NCBI RefSeq assembly: GCF_013391475.1
Contig: NZ_JACBAZ010000001.1
Location: 248,001-312,000, forward strand
Length of the DNA: 64,000 nucleotides
Origin: Oceaniferula marina
GTDB lineage: Bacteria > Verrucomicrobiota > Verrucomicrobiia > Verrucomicrobiales > Akkermansiaceae
Direction: 5' to 3'
Position numbers and translations under genes: made by a program. Shown piece by piece: positions 29,320-38,891 of this stretch; position 1 is the stretch's first letter, and each line of letters opens with the position of its first letter. The notes under the pieces were generated by a model. It searched no databases, had not been told where the DNA came from, and was given only the letters and a program-made list of their open reading frames with translations.

Positions 29320-29565
29320 ATGAATGTGATGAGGAATGAGAGACAGAGAAGGCCTAGCCTGGTGATTCGAGCCAATCGTGAAAACCCAAACCATCATCTT
29401 TGGAATAACCAGGGGGTGTGGTGGTGTAATATGACGGTTCACTTTTGTGATGGGACATCGGAGCGGCATCGGTTTTCATTAAAGACCCGGGATATGGAGC
29501 AGGCTCGAGCGAGACGTGATCGGATATTCGAAGATATTGAGAAGCTCTCCTATGAGTTGAAATAA
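29320..29565 (+). CDS. Small protein resembling an integrase arm-type DNA-binding domain
   Basis: An 81-aa protein from ATG 29320; a GTG at 29266 would place the operator-like site inside the gene, so I prefer the later start. The core GVWWCNMTVHFCDGTSERHR followed by FSLKTRDMEQARARRDRIF matches the pattern of arm-type DNA-binding domains at the N-terminus of tyrosine recombinases (G-x-WW strand, a DG turn, F-x-LKT, then a basic helix). No catalytic domain follows before the sulfatase at 29651. It may be a remnant of a lost integrase or a free-standing small DNA-binding protein. I cannot name a function. Confidence 0.55.
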   Translation: MNVMRNERQRRPSLVIRANRENPNHHLWNNQGVWWCNMTVHFCDGTSERHRFSLKTRDMEQARARRDRIFEDIEKLSYELK

Positions 29566-29650
29566 GATGACATTTGCTGCGATAAGCCATTGAAGACTTT
29601 ATACGAATCGACAAGATAAACAGAATATTATAGTTAGATAGCTAAGGACC

Positions 29651-31045
29651 ATGAACCTAATACTTCCAATCCATCATGCCAATCTCAGGCGATCTGCCCT
29701 GTGTGTAGTCTCCTTGTTGTTCTCTGGCCTATGCAGCGTGTGGGGGGATGAAAAGGCGCCCAATATTGTGATCATTCTGGCCGATGACATGGGTTACGCG
29801 GATGTGGGCTTTAACGGCTGCAAGGACATTCCGACACCGCATTTGGATGCTCTGGCTGATTCCGGAGTCCGGTTTGTCCAAGGTTATGTTTCTGCTTCGG
29901 TTTGCGGGCCGTCACGGGCAGGTCTCTTAACGGGGCGGTATCAACAGCGCTTCGGTTGTGGAGAAAACGCTCCCGAAGAAGGGTGGCCGGATCATCCGCG
30001 TTGCCGCGATGCGGGGGTTCCCCGCTCAGAACAACTACTCAGCGAACTGCTCAAGCCCGCGGGTTATCGTACGGGGGTGATCGGGAAGTGGCACCTAGGT
30101 CTGGATGAACCGCTCAGGCCAAACAGCCGTGGGTTTGATTATTTTTATGGCTTTCTCAACGGTTCTCATTCGTTTACGCATGCTCATAAAAAGTGGGGGA
30201 AACACCCTGAATTGTGGCCGATCTACCGGAACCGTGAACCGTTGGATTACCGAGGGTATTTGACGGATACCTTCACGGATGAGAGTGTGCACTTTATCGA
30301 ACGAAATAAAGAACGTCCGTTTTTTCTTTATGTGACTTATAATGCGGTGCACTCCCCGTGGCAGGCTCCTGCCAATGTCGCTGACAAGGTTCGGCACATT
30401 GCCGATAAAAACCGCCGTGTGTATGCCGGGATGTTGGTTTCTCTGGACGATGGTGTGGGCCGGATTATCAAGTCGCTCAAGGATCAGGGGGTTTATCAGA
30501 ACACTGTGGTTGTTTTTCTTAGTGACAATGGAGCCCCTAAAAGCTCGTCGGCGAGTAGTGCCCCCTTGCGTGGATTCAAAGGGGATACCTATGAAGGTGG
30601 GACCAGAGTGCCCTTTGTCATGTCCTGGCCTGCTAAAATCCAAGCAGGTACTGTTTATGCACACCCAGTCAGCTCCCTTGATTTGGTCCCGACCATGGTT
30701 CAGCTAGCAGGTGCGAAGCCGGCAAAGAAGAGATTGGACGGCGTGGACCTCATGCCTTTCATTCTTGGTGAAAAGCGAGATCGTCCACATGAGGTGATGT
30801 TTTTCCGTCGAGATGACGATTATGCGATCCGTCAGCAGGATTGGAAACTGCTCTGGAACAACGGGGCACCTTCCGGCACCAGAAAAGTCGAGTTGTTTAA
30901 TCTCGCAGATGATCCGAATGAAACAACGGATTTGATCAGTCAATATCCTGAAAAAGCTAAAAAGCTTCAAAAACAGTTCGATGCCTGGGATGGTAAGTTG
31001 CCCGATAATGCATGGTGGGGTGGCCCTAAAAACCGAAAACGCTAA
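29651..31045 (+). CDS. Secreted type I sulfatase
   Basis: A 464-aa sulfatase with signal peptide (SALCVVSLLFSGLCSVWG). A Shine-Dalgarno AAGGA stands just before the ATG. The metal site is NIVIILADDMGYADVG, the formylglycine motif is C85-G-P-S-R, and GKWHLG follows, a set typical of arylsulfatase A-like and N-acetylgalactosamine-sulfatase-like enzymes. It heads a five-gene operon ending at 36595. A frameshifted copy of its segment from about 30069 to 30260 is found at 55136-55329, evidence of recombination within the cluster. Substrate unknown. Confidence 0.9.
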   Translation: MNLILPIHHANLRRSALCVVSLLFSGLCSVWGDEKAPNIVIILADDMGYADVGFNGCKDIPTPHLDALADSGVRFVQGYVSASVCGPSRAGLLTGRYQQRFGCGENAPEEGWPDHPRCRDAGVPRSEQLLSELLKPAGYRTGVIGKWHLGLDEPLRPNSRGFDYFYGFLNGSHSFTHAHKKWGKHPELWPIYRNREPLDYRGYLTDTFTDESVHFIERNKERPFFLYVTYNAVHSPWQAPANVADKVRHIADKNRRVYAGMLVSLDDGVGRIIKSLKDQGVYQNTVVVFLSDNGAPKSSSASSAPLRGFKGDTYEGGTRVPFVMSWPAKIQAGTVYAHPVSSLDLVPTMVQLAGAKPAKKRLDGVDLMPFILGEKRDRPHEVMFFRRDDDYAIRQQDWKLLWNNGAPSGTRKVELFNLADDPNETTDLISQYPEKAKKLQKQFDAWDGKLPDNAWWGGPKNRKR

Positions 31046-31067
31046 TCCTTATACAATACAGCAAGCG

Positions 31068-32561
31068 ATGAACATTCAATCGACTCTTGGCTGCCTGATG
31101 GCTTGGCTTGTGTTAGTCGCGTCTTCCATGGCCTCTGACAAGCCAAACATCATTTTTATCCTGATCGATGACCTCGGTAAGGAATGGCTCAGTTGCTATG
31201 GTGGTGAAGGTATCAAGACGCCCGCCATCGATGAGCTTGCCAAGGAAGGCATTCGCTTTAATAACGCTTACTCGATGCCGCAGTGCACGCCAAGTCGGGC
31301 TTGTTTTCTGACCGGACAGTATCCTTTTAGAAATGGCTGGGCAAACCACTGGGACGCCCCACGATGGGGAGTGGGGTACTTTGATTGGGAGAAAAACCCA
31401 TCGATCGGGCGGACGTTGAAATCCGCTGGATACGCCACCGCTGCAGCTGGCAAATGGCAGCTCAACGATTTTCGTGTTCATCCCGATGCCATGGTGAAAC
31501 ACGGCTTTGACGAGTATTGCATGTGGACCGGAGCCGAAGGGTCGAAGGTGCCGGGACATACGCATAAAAGCGCCCAACGCTACTGGGACCCCTACATCCA
31601 TACCAAGGAGGGCAGCAAAACCTATCCAGGGAAATTTGGACCGGATATCTACAACGATTTCATTCTGAACTTCATCACGGAAAACAAAGACAAGCCGTTT
31701 TTTATCTACTACCCGATGGCACTGACACACGGGCCGTTGGTACACACCCCTCTGGCTCCCGACGCGAAGTCGAAATTGGAAAAGCACGTCGCCATGGTCG
31801 AATACACCGATTTCCTGCTTGGTAAGATTGTTAAGAAACTTGATGAGCTTCAAATTCGTAAAAACACCCTTGTTATTTGGACTTGTGACAACGGAACTTC
31901 CGGATCGATTTCCAACAAACGAGAAAGCCGCTTGGTCAAAGGAGGTAAAGCCAAAACGACAGAGAATGGGGTGAATACACCGTTCATCGTCAGTTGTCCT
32001 GGGCTGGTTCCTCAAGGTAAAGTCAGCGATGCCTTGGTCGATTTCACTGACATGCACAAGACCTTCGCCGACCTGGCGGGGGTAAAACAGGAGCCAGGTT
32101 ATGCATACGATGGCTACTCTATGATGGATGTCTTTCTCGGAAAAAAAGAGAACTCGGCACGTCCGTGGATTCTGGGTATGGGGTGTCACCCCGCCAAGCT
32201 AACCGATCAAGGGGTGGAGACCACACACCTGTTCCGCGATCGTGTGATCAGAGAGAAACGATTCAAACTCTTTGTCGGGCCCGACCGCAAACCGGTCAAA
32301 GTCGTCGATGTCATCAACGACCCCGATGAACAGATCAACCTGCTCAACAACCCGGAATACAAGGAGGTGTGCGACCGACTCATCGCCGTCATTCCAACAT
32401 TACCCAAAGTCGACAATGACCCGCAGTATCGCCCCATTCCATCTGAAGACTGGGAGGCAAAGTCCAAGGCGAAAAGCCAGCTGCATAAAAAGGGACATCC
32501 GGATTACGTTTCAGGTCCTAAAAAGGAGCGAAACCGGAAGAAGAACAAAGCGAACAATTAG
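31068..32561 (+). CDS. Secreted type I sulfatase
   Basis: A 497-aa sulfatase counted from ATG 31068, which begins a signal peptide (STLGCLMAWLVLVASSMAS); the open frame starting at 30981 overlaps the previous gene and has no signal. The metal site is NIIFILIDDLGKEW and the formylglycine motif is C73-T-P-S-R-ACFLTGQYPFRNG. The DLGKEWLSCYGGEG variant separates it from the other sulfatases here. The C-terminus is lysine-rich. It lies 22 bp after the preceding sulfatase and 25 bp before an esterase gene. Confidence 0.88.
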   Translation: MNIQSTLGCLMAWLVLVASSMASDKPNIIFILIDDLGKEWLSCYGGEGIKTPAIDELAKEGIRFNNAYSMPQCTPSRACFLTGQYPFRNGWANHWDAPRWGVGYFDWEKNPSIGRTLKSAGYATAAAGKWQLNDFRVHPDAMVKHGFDEYCMWTGAEGSKVPGHTHKSAQRYWDPYIHTKEGSKTYPGKFGPDIYNDFILNFITENKDKPFFIYYPMALTHGPLVHTPLAPDAKSKLEKHVAMVEYTDFLLGKIVKKLDELQIRKNTLVIWTCDNGTSGSISNKRESRLVKGGKAKTTENGVNTPFIVSCPGLVPQGKVSDALVDFTDMHKTFADLAGVKQEPGYAYDGYSMMDVFLGKKENSARPWILGMGCHPAKLTDQGVETTHLFRDRVIREKRFKLFVGPDRKPVKVVDVINDPDEQINLLNNPEYKEVCDRLIAVIPTLPKVDNDPQYRPIPSEDWEAKSKAKSQLHKKGHPDYVSGPKKERNRKKNKANN

Positions 32562-32586
32562 CCCTAAAACCTAATCTCACAGTAGA

Positions 32587-33414
32587 ATGAAAAAATTAAT
32601 CAAACCCATGTTACTTGTCACGATATTGTGTGCCTGTGCCGGTGACGTGCGAGCCGATGGCGTTACTTACAAAGAACAAAAAGACATCGCGTACCGGACA
32701 GGGGCGAAAGATGCTTACGCGAAGGAGCGTTGCGTTCTGGATATCTATCACCCTGAGAAGGCCGAAAAAGGATTTACCACGGTTGTCTGGTTTCACGGCG
32801 GCGGGATACAGGGCGGCGAGAAATTTATTCCCGCGTCATTGAAGCAGAAAGGCATCGCCGTGGTTGCTCCCAACTACCGATTGCACCCTAAAGTCAAAGC
32901 TCCGGTATACATTCAAGATGCCGCGGCTGCGGTAGCCTGGGTATTTGAAAATATTGAGCGCTTCGGTGGTGATCGTTCCAAGATCTTTGTTTCCGGACAA
33001 TCGGCCGGCGGCTATCTGACATCGATGGTGGGCATGGATAAACGATGGTTGAAGGCTCACGGTATTGACGCGAATGATATCGCTGGTTTGATCCCGTTTA
33101 GTGGTCACACCATTACCCACTTTACCGTCCGCAAAGAACGCGGCATTAGCGGCAAACAACCAGTGATTGACGATCTCGCTCCGCTCTATCACGTACGAAA
33201 AGACGCACCACCCTTGTTGCTGATTACCGGTGATCGCGAGTTGGAGTTGTTAGGCCGTCATGAGGAAAATGCCTATATGATGCGCATGATGCGTGTGGTG
33301 GGCCATCAAGATACTCGCATTTTCGAGCTCGACGGTTATGGTCACGGAATAGCGGAAGCTGCATTTCCGCTGTTACTCAAAGAAATCAAGCGCGTCATCA
33401 AGCGGCAAAAGTAA
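32587..33414 (+). CDS. Secreted alpha/beta-hydrolase esterase
   Basis: A 275-aa protein of the hormone-sensitive-lipase/carboxylesterase type. HGGG (residues 70-73) forms the oxyanion hole, GQSAGG holds nucleophile S139, and ITGDRE and GYGHG near the end supply the acid and the histidine. The N-terminus is a signal peptide (KKLIKPMLLVTILCACAGD) with a cysteine-containing end that could act as a lipobox. It lies inside a sulfatase operon, so it probably removes acetyl or other acyl groups from the same glycan. The substrate is inferred from context only. Confidence 0.82.
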   Translation: MKKLIKPMLLVTILCACAGDVRADGVTYKEQKDIAYRTGAKDAYAKERCVLDIYHPEKAEKGFTTVVWFHGGGIQGGEKFIPASLKQKGIAVVAPNYRLHPKVKAPVYIQDAAAAVAWVFENIERFGGDRSKIFVSGQSAGGYLTSMVGMDKRWLKAHGIDANDIAGLIPFSGHTITHFTVRKERGISGKQPVIDDLAPLYHVRKDAPPLLLITGDRELELLGRHEENAYMMRMMRVVGHQDTRIFELDGYGHGIAEAAFPLLLKEIKRVIKRQK

Positions 33415-33442
33415 TCCATAAAATTCCTATTTTGATAATTCT

Positions 33443-34792
33443 ATGATCCGTTTCTTCATCATACCGATTGTCTGTCTGCTGAGCCAAGTATGGGCCAGTG
33501 AGGGCAGGAAGCCCAATATCATCCTCATCGTTGCCGATGACTTGGGCTATGCCGATGTGGGTTATCACGGCTGCAAGGATATTCCGACCCCTCACATCGA
33601 TTCGATTGCGCACCGTGGTGTTCAGTTTACCCATGGCTATGCCAATGCCGCGGTCTGTAGTCCTACCCGTGCCGCGATGCTGACCGGCCGGTATCAACAC
33701 AGGTTTGGGTGTGAGTATCACATCGGGCAGTTCAGGCGCTCACCTGAGCTGAAAATCGGACTTCCTCTTGAAGAGAAAACGATCGCGGAACGGTTGAAGC
33801 CGCTGGGTTATGCTACGGCGATGTTTGGCAAGTGGCATCTGGGAGGAGAGGTTTTGCAGGATAGATCCATTATGCCGAGTTCACGTGGGTTTGATGAGTT
33901 CTTTGGCATTTTGGAAGGGGCGTCACTCTACGATGATGTTAAGAACAGGGAGCGTAAATATCGTCGGGGATATGAATTGGTCGACGGGGAACCTGAATAT
34001 CTAACGGATGCATTTGGGCGTGAGGCGGTTTCCTTTATCAAACGCCATCAAGACAAACCGTTTTTCCTCTACCTGCCATTTACGGCTCCGCATGCGCCTC
34101 GTCAGATCAAGCCAGAGCACATGGAAAAGTTCAAACATATCAACCCGTTGATTCGTCGTGAACTGGTGGGGATGGTTTACTCGCTTGATCAGAACATTGG
34201 CAGGGTGTTGTCGACGGTTCAAGAGGTGGGGATTGAAGATAACACCTTGGTGATTTTTCTCAGTGATAACGGAGGGAAACCCAATGATAATGGCTCGCTG
34301 AATCATCCATTGCGCGGGCAGAAGACGCAGTATTATGAGGGTGGAATCCATGTGCCTTTTTGTATGATGTGGCCGGGTAAGATCGAAAGGGAGACAAAGT
34401 ATCACAACCCAGTGATTGGCATGGATTTGTTTCCGACAATCCTCAAGCTTGCCGGGGGAGAAATCAAACCGGACTGGGATATCCATGGAACCGACTTGAT
34501 GCCTTATCTGACCGGTAAAAATGAAGGGCGACCCCACGAGACAATATTCTGGAAATCAAACAAACACTATGCGGTTCGTCACAAAGACTGGAAATTAGTT
34601 AAACAGGGGGCACAAATGGAATTGTTCAACCTCGCTGAGGATCTTTCTGAATCAAACGATTTGGCGAATAAACATCCTGAGCTCGTCCAACAGCTCCTGA
34701 AAAAATATCATGCATGGGACAGTCAAAATATCCCGCCGAGTTTTGGACATCACCCATCCATCGGTGAGAAAATCGAACGTGTCCCACGATAA
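33443..34792 (+). CDS. Secreted type I sulfatase
   Basis: A 449-aa sulfatase with a short signal peptide (IRFFIIPIVCLLSQVWA). The metal site is NIILIVADDLGYADVG and the formylglycine motif is C72-S-P-T-R, followed by AAMLTGRYQHRFGCE and GKWHLGG. It is close in type to the sulfatase at 29651 (GCKDIPTPH is shared) but clearly diverged. It is fourth in the 29651-36595 operon. Confidence 0.9.
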   Translation: MIRFFIIPIVCLLSQVWASEGRKPNIILIVADDLGYADVGYHGCKDIPTPHIDSIAHRGVQFTHGYANAAVCSPTRAAMLTGRYQHRFGCEYHIGQFRRSPELKIGLPLEEKTIAERLKPLGYATAMFGKWHLGGEVLQDRSIMPSSRGFDEFFGILEGASLYDDVKNRERKYRRGYELVDGEPEYLTDAFGREAVSFIKRHQDKPFFLYLPFTAPHAPRQIKPEHMEKFKHINPLIRRELVGMVYSLDQNIGRVLSTVQEVGIEDNTLVIFLSDNGGKPNDNGSLNHPLRGQKTQYYEGGIHVPFCMMWPGKIERETKYHNPVIGMDLFPTILKLAGGEIKPDWDIHGTDLMPYLTGKNEGRPHETIFWKSNKHYAVRHKDWKLVKQGAQMELFNLAEDLSESNDLANKHPELVQQLLKKYHAWDSQNIPPSFGHHPSIGEKIERVPR

Positions 34793-34816
34793 TGAATCAT
34801 AATTAAAGCAAAGAAT

Positions 34817-36595
34817 ATGATGAAATCATTCACTCAGAAAAGCCTGCGTCAGTTGGGGTTACTTACTGTTGGTGTATATATGTCGGCAGCTCCCTGGAAC
34901 ACATTACGTGCGGATTCAGATCGCCAATTTCTTGGAGAGCTAATGAAGGACACTTGGTCATGTCTCGACGCGATGCGTCACCCGAAGACCGGATTGCCCT
35001 GTGACACCCAGAAACATGAAGGATCGACGAATACCACCAATATTGGCCTCTATCTCGCTAGTCTCTGTGTGGCTAAGGAACTAGACTACGTGACGCCCGA
35101 GGATGGCCGCAATCGCGTGGAGAAAATCCTGACATCGCTCGAGTCCTACAATCGCATGCATGGCTTCATGCCCAACTTCATTGAAGTCGACCTCAGTGCC
35201 TCCGAATCCAAAGGCGTGATGGCGGTGTCCGATTTTAACAAATTGGCAACTGGCTTGATCATGGCGCGCCAGACCTGGCCTGCATTGGATAAACGCATCA
35301 GTCGCTTTCTGGATAAGATCGAGTGGAGCAGGCTCTACGATGCCAAGACAGGGCTAGTAGGCTGGGGCTATGATTTTGATAACGATCGTTGTGCCGGTTG
35401 GGGCCGCCTTTGGCTGACAGCAGACACACGGTCGGCTGCCTTTATGATGGTTGCCACAGGGGCAGCACCACCTGAAATTTGGAAGAGGATGGATCGACAG
35501 CACATTCAAACACCATATGGAACCATTTGCCGTGGCTACGGATTGGGGGGGCTGTTTCTCCACGCCATGGATGGAATTTTTCTTCCTGAAACCTACACCG
35601 AGGTTGGTGAGTCGGCCGGCAACCTCGCATGGCAGCAAATTCAGTTTGCACGCAAGAAGGCTTACCCGCTTTGGGGGTGGTCGAACTGCTATAAGCCAGA
35701 TGACGGTTACACCGAAGGTGGCTATCTATCGGAACATGTCGTTACTCCGCACTGTGTCGCTTTGATGATTGAGTATTACCCCAAACATGTCACCGCCAAC
35801 TTGCGTAAAATGACAAAGCTCGGTGGCACGGTTCCTCCCAAAGGCTATGAGGGAAAAAAATGGGGGCTTAGGGATTCCTACAACATGCAGACCAAACGCT
35901 GGGACCATCGCTACCTCTCTCTTGATCAAGGCATGCTCTTTCTCAGTTTGGCGAACTATCTGCATGATGGGGTCGCCCGCAGTATCTACGGTCGTGACCC
36001 CCAGGTAAAGCAGGGGCTCAAGCTCTTGAACCCCTACATGCAAACCAATCCCACTCTAGCCGACCGCTGGCAACAACGGGACGCAAAATTTGGAAAACAG
36101 AAACCTCACACACAACCAGCATCGAAACCTGCCGTGCATCACGTGCCGTTATCAGCAGCCAAGTCGAATAACCCGAAGGTGCTGACCGTTCACAAGCAGG
36201 GTGGGGAGGCCGCCCTGATCAAACTCGATCGCCGGGAGAAGGAGGTTGATTGCAAAGTGACCATTAAGTTTCCTGCGCTCGACCTGCAGCGTCTGGACAA
36301 GGTCGAGCTCGATCTCTCCGTTCTGGATTCCTCACCCGGGCCTATTGGAGCACTTCGCCTGCTGGTTACCGACCGTTTTGGCCAGCAACGCTACGCCCAC
36401 TTCGAGCTTTCCAAGGATCAATCAACCTACACCATCCCCGCCAAAGACCTCTGGGGGATATGGATCGATGGCGCCAAGGTTGATACGATCCAGCTCCAGT
36501 TCTGGAGTAATGCCTGGTTCTATACCACCAAGCGCTGGCAGGCGCAGAGGAGCAGCCTGTTGCTCAAATCCATCCGCTTTCATTGCCAATTGTAG
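34817..36595 (+). CDS. GH144-like (alpha/alpha)6-barrel protein with beta-sandwich tail
   Basis: A 592-aa exported protein; two ATGs (34817, 34820) are possible starts and the signal segment is QLGLLTVGVYMSAAPW. Residues 35-410 show the PF10091/DUF3131-type barrel pattern: HPKTGLPCD, NTTNIGLYLASLCVAKELDY, GWGYDFDNDR and a late YLSLDQGMLFLSLANYLHDG. Residues ~450-592 look like a beta-sandwich carbohydrate-binding region (VELDLSVLDSSPGPIGALRL and following). It is distant from the GH144-like lipoprotein at 15004. Glucanase activity is possible but unproven. It ends the sulfatase operon. Confidence 0.62.
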   Translation: MMKSFTQKSLRQLGLLTVGVYMSAAPWNTLRADSDRQFLGELMKDTWSCLDAMRHPKTGLPCDTQKHEGSTNTTNIGLYLASLCVAKELDYVTPEDGRNRVEKILTSLESYNRMHGFMPNFIEVDLSASESKGVMAVSDFNKLATGLIMARQTWPALDKRISRFLDKIEWSRLYDAKTGLVGWGYDFDNDRCAGWGRLWLTADTRSAAFMMVATGAAPPEIWKRMDRQHIQTPYGTICRGYGLGGLFLHAMDGIFLPETYTEVGESAGNLAWQQIQFARKKAYPLWGWSNCYKPDDGYTEGGYLSEHVVTPHCVALMIEYYPKHVTANLRKMTKLGGTVPPKGYEGKKWGLRDSYNMQTKRWDHRYLSLDQGMLFLSLANYLHDGVARSIYGRDPQVKQGLKLLNPYMQTNPTLADRWQQRDAKFGKQKPHTQPASKPAVHHVPLSAAKSNNPKVLTVHKQGGEAALIKLDRREKEVDCKVTIKFPALDLQRLDKVELDLSVLDSSPGPIGALRLLVTDRFGQQRYAHFELSKDQSTYTIPAKDLWGIWIDGAKVDTIQLQFWSNAWFYTTKRWQAQRSSLLLKSIRFHCQL

Positions 36596-36752
36596 TTCGC
36601 GATTGCCGGAAATTATCTTTGTTTGCTCATTATGGGACCCACCCACCGGAATCGAGAGGCATTCGCTTGCGATCGGGTTTGACCGATACAGGGCGGGGAA
36701 GGCATTGGAACTTTTTTTGATTTGCAGGATGATTTTTTTCTTGTCGTTGGCA

Positions 36753-36761
36753 GGGGGGGGG
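36753..36761. repeat. Run of nine G directly beside an operator-like site
   Basis: Nine consecutive G end exactly where the operator-like site 36762-36775 begins, about 90 bp upstream of a PEP-CTERM gene. Such runs are prone to slippage; here a length change would alter promoter geometry rather than reading frame. Confidence 0.7.
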
Positions 36762-36775
36762 TGGTATCGGTAACA
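36762..36775. promoter_or_regulatory. Operator-like site upstream of a PEP-CTERM gene
   Basis: TGGTATCGGTAACA matches the recurring operator with one mismatch and has a CG centre typical of LacI-family sites. It lies 77 bp upstream of ATG 36852, in the 36596-36851 gap, which otherwise holds only the G run. Confidence 0.6.
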
Positions 36776-36851
36776 CGGTGCAGGGCAGAAGAGAGGTGGT
36801 ATGCGCCCGCCTCTGTGGCTTTGTGAAATCCAATACAAAAAGCAAAACCCA

Positions 36852-37673
36852 ATGAAAACGAATAAGTTCAATAAGCTTGTTAGCATTCGCCAATGCGTTG
36901 CTGCTTCAATTCTTGCCTCTTCAAGCCTTGCTGGTGCCGCGACGATCACCTGGACTGGTGCCGGTAACGGGATAAGCCTTTTCGAGACCAACAACTGGGA
37001 CAACCCTGGTGGAGTCATCTCTGTTAGCAACTTTAAAGACGTGCCCGTTCCCCACGATTTTGTGATTAATGACGGTGCCGCTACGGTGGGCGGCACAGGT
37101 GGTGTAAGCGGCACGCTGGATCTCGACGGAACAGGTACGATCACGGTAAGCGCCGGGGCTTTCAAACTCGGTGCCGGGGCAATCATTAAAGACGGTTCAG
37201 CGACTTTTGCGAATACAACTGGATCGAACTCCCAGCTCCAAGGAGTGTTTGATAACGTCGATGCTTACAGCGGCTGGGGCACGGGTCTGATCGGAGGCTT
37301 GGCTCTCACCAACGGCTCCACATTCGATACAGGCTGGTTTTTTTCAGGCTCTGCAGTAACCTCCAGCCTGGACGCCGGTTCCATCCTGACCATCCGAGAA
37401 GACGCCTCAGGCTCCTATGGCAGCAATATCGTTGATTTTCTGGATACCAATTCCATGATTGTATATAGCAATGTGAACCGTACGATCGCCGAGGTCACAT
37501 CCGAGCATCTGCCGAACTTTACAGTTAATGGCGCACCCGCAGTTGTGGGGAGCAATATCAATATCTACACAAACGGCAGTGGACTTACCACGGTACAGGC
37601 CATTCCGGAACCTTCATCCCTTGCCCTGCTCGGTCTCGGCGGAATCGCTCTCATTCTTCGCCGTCGCAAGTAG
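36852..37673 (+). CDS. PEP-CTERM surface protein
   Basis: A 273-aa exported protein from ATG 36852; a frame extension to 36801 would precede the signal and overlap the promoter. The signal peptide (SIRQCVAASILASSSLAGA) is nearly identical to that of the gene at 38892. The body is a low-complexity, glycine/threonine-rich beta-strand repeat of the autotransporter-passenger kind (GTLDLDGTGTITVSAGAF). It ends with IPEPSS, a hydrophobic stretch and RRRK, the exosortase sorting signal. No enzymatic motif is seen; likely a surface or matrix protein. Confidence 0.83.
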   Translation: MKTNKFNKLVSIRQCVAASILASSSLAGAATITWTGAGNGISLFETNNWDNPGGVISVSNFKDVPVPHDFVINDGAATVGGTGGVSGTLDLDGTGTITVSAGAFKLGAGAIIKDGSATFANTTGSNSQLQGVFDNVDAYSGWGTGLIGGLALTNGSTFDTGWFFSGSAVTSSLDAGSILTIREDASGSYGSNIVDFLDTNSMIVYSNVNRTIAEVTSEHLPNFTVNGAPAVVGSNINIYTNGSGLTTVQAIPEPSSLALLGLGGIALILRRRK

Positions 37674-37707
37674 GTGGAGGAAGGCGCGTCTTTTTCACCC
37701 CATGACA

Positions 37708-37765
37708 AGCACTCCGAACACCTCCCTCAAAAAGCAAATTCCTAGCAGTTAGCTTTCGGAGTGCT
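37708..37765. repeat. Inverted repeat between two PEP-CTERM genes
   Basis: AGCACTCCGAA at 37708-37718 is the exact complement of TTCGGAGTGCT at 37755-37765, separated by 36 nt. The gap 37674-37959 between the two convergent genes contains no gene. The wide spacer argues against a simple terminator; it may be a dispersed repeat. Confidence 0.4.
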
Positions 37766-37959
37766 GCGGCACGACGCAGCTTTTATGCTCTGTCACGCAG
37801 CCATGATTCCCATTTAGAATCCTCGGTGTGAATCTTGCAAAGGGGCATATCCTGCGGTTTTCACCGCGTGCGTCAAGCCGCACCTACCACAAAGCTTCGT
37901 CAAGCCAGAGCACTCCATATCAAGCCCCTCAAAACCATGAAAGGGTAAGGTTGATCGGC

Positions 37960-38586
37960 TTACTTCCTTCGGCGCAGGGTGAGCGTTAGTCCGCCGAGCG
38001 CGAGCAGCATTGCCGAGCTTGGTTCAGGGATGGCGATCACGCCGAGCGTTCCTGTGGTGTAGAGCTTGGATGTATCAAACTCGAGCCCCTCATCGAGAGC
38101 TGTGCCAGTGATGTTGATGGCATCGAATTCGCCGCCAGCAATGGTCCAGTTTTCGAAGATCAAGAAGCTGTCTCCGTCGGCTGCTGTGTATCCAAGATCA
38201 AGATCTAATGTGCCGCCGTTGATCGTCAGTGCGTTGGATGCATCACCATCGACCACGTCGAACAGGCCAGCACCAAACTGAGCCACGGAACGCGGCTTTT
38301 TATTGAAACCACTATTTTGAATAAAGGCACCGCCTTCGCCAGTGTCACCACCGCTTGTGCTGTACGTAAAACCTCTGCTCACCGTTGCCCAGGGCCACGT
38401 GTTGACACCAGTAGCCGTGATGATGTCGCCCTCGAAATTGACCTTCACGTTGGCTCCATCCAAGTAGTATTCCAGAGTTCCGCTTTGGTTGGCATAATGC
38501 GAAGGTTCGCTATTCAGGGTTCCGTTTGTGATGATTGCCGCCTGGTCTCCACCTACTGTGAGACCTGCAGCAGTGTATGGAGGATA
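37960..38586 (-). pseudogene. 5'-truncated PEP-CTERM protein gene
   Basis: An open frame ends in a normal PEP-CTERM tail (AIPEPSSAMLLALGG then LTLTLRRRK) and has a beta-helix-like body (ALTINGGTLDLDLGY). Going upstream it stays open past a TTG at 38463 to a stop codon at 38587-38589, without any ATG or signal peptide. The 5' part of the gene, including the export signal, is therefore missing. It is probably a deletion remnant; a downstream TTG start would give a 167-aa protein that could not be exported. Confidence 0.7.
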
Positions 38587-38819
38587 TTACTCGTTGGAAT
38601 GAGCAGGGGTATTCGTATTACATTGAATTTGAAAGCCATTGGCTTCTATTCAGAATAAGAGTCACATTGTTGTTCAGTGATATGGGGATGAGTAGGTTTT
38701 GATAAGCATTCAAAATGACGATGAAAGTCTTATAAATCGAGGTTTTTCGCTTAGGAAGGTTCTGATAATAAACAGCATTAATCATTTTTGTATTTTTTTC
38801 TTGATTGGGTGGGATTGCA

Positions 38820-38833
38820 TGTTATCAGTAACA
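38820..38833. promoter_or_regulatory. Perfect palindromic operator-like site
   Basis: TGTTATCAGTAACA has perfect 5-bp arms around a 4-bp centre and is the most symmetric site in the window. It lies 59 bp upstream of the PEP-CTERM gene at 38892. The rest of 38587-38891 is AT-rich and shows no gene. Confidence 0.65.
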
Positions 38834-38891
38834 TATCGACCGGACGTTCATTCACTTTTCGGTCCCAAAACACATTAAATCAAAAGATAAT

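Noticed and set aside
31113-32189. A 358-codon minus-strand frame opposite a sulfatase
   Set aside because: It overlaps a sulfatase with complete motifs; its translation has no recognisable pattern or plausible start.
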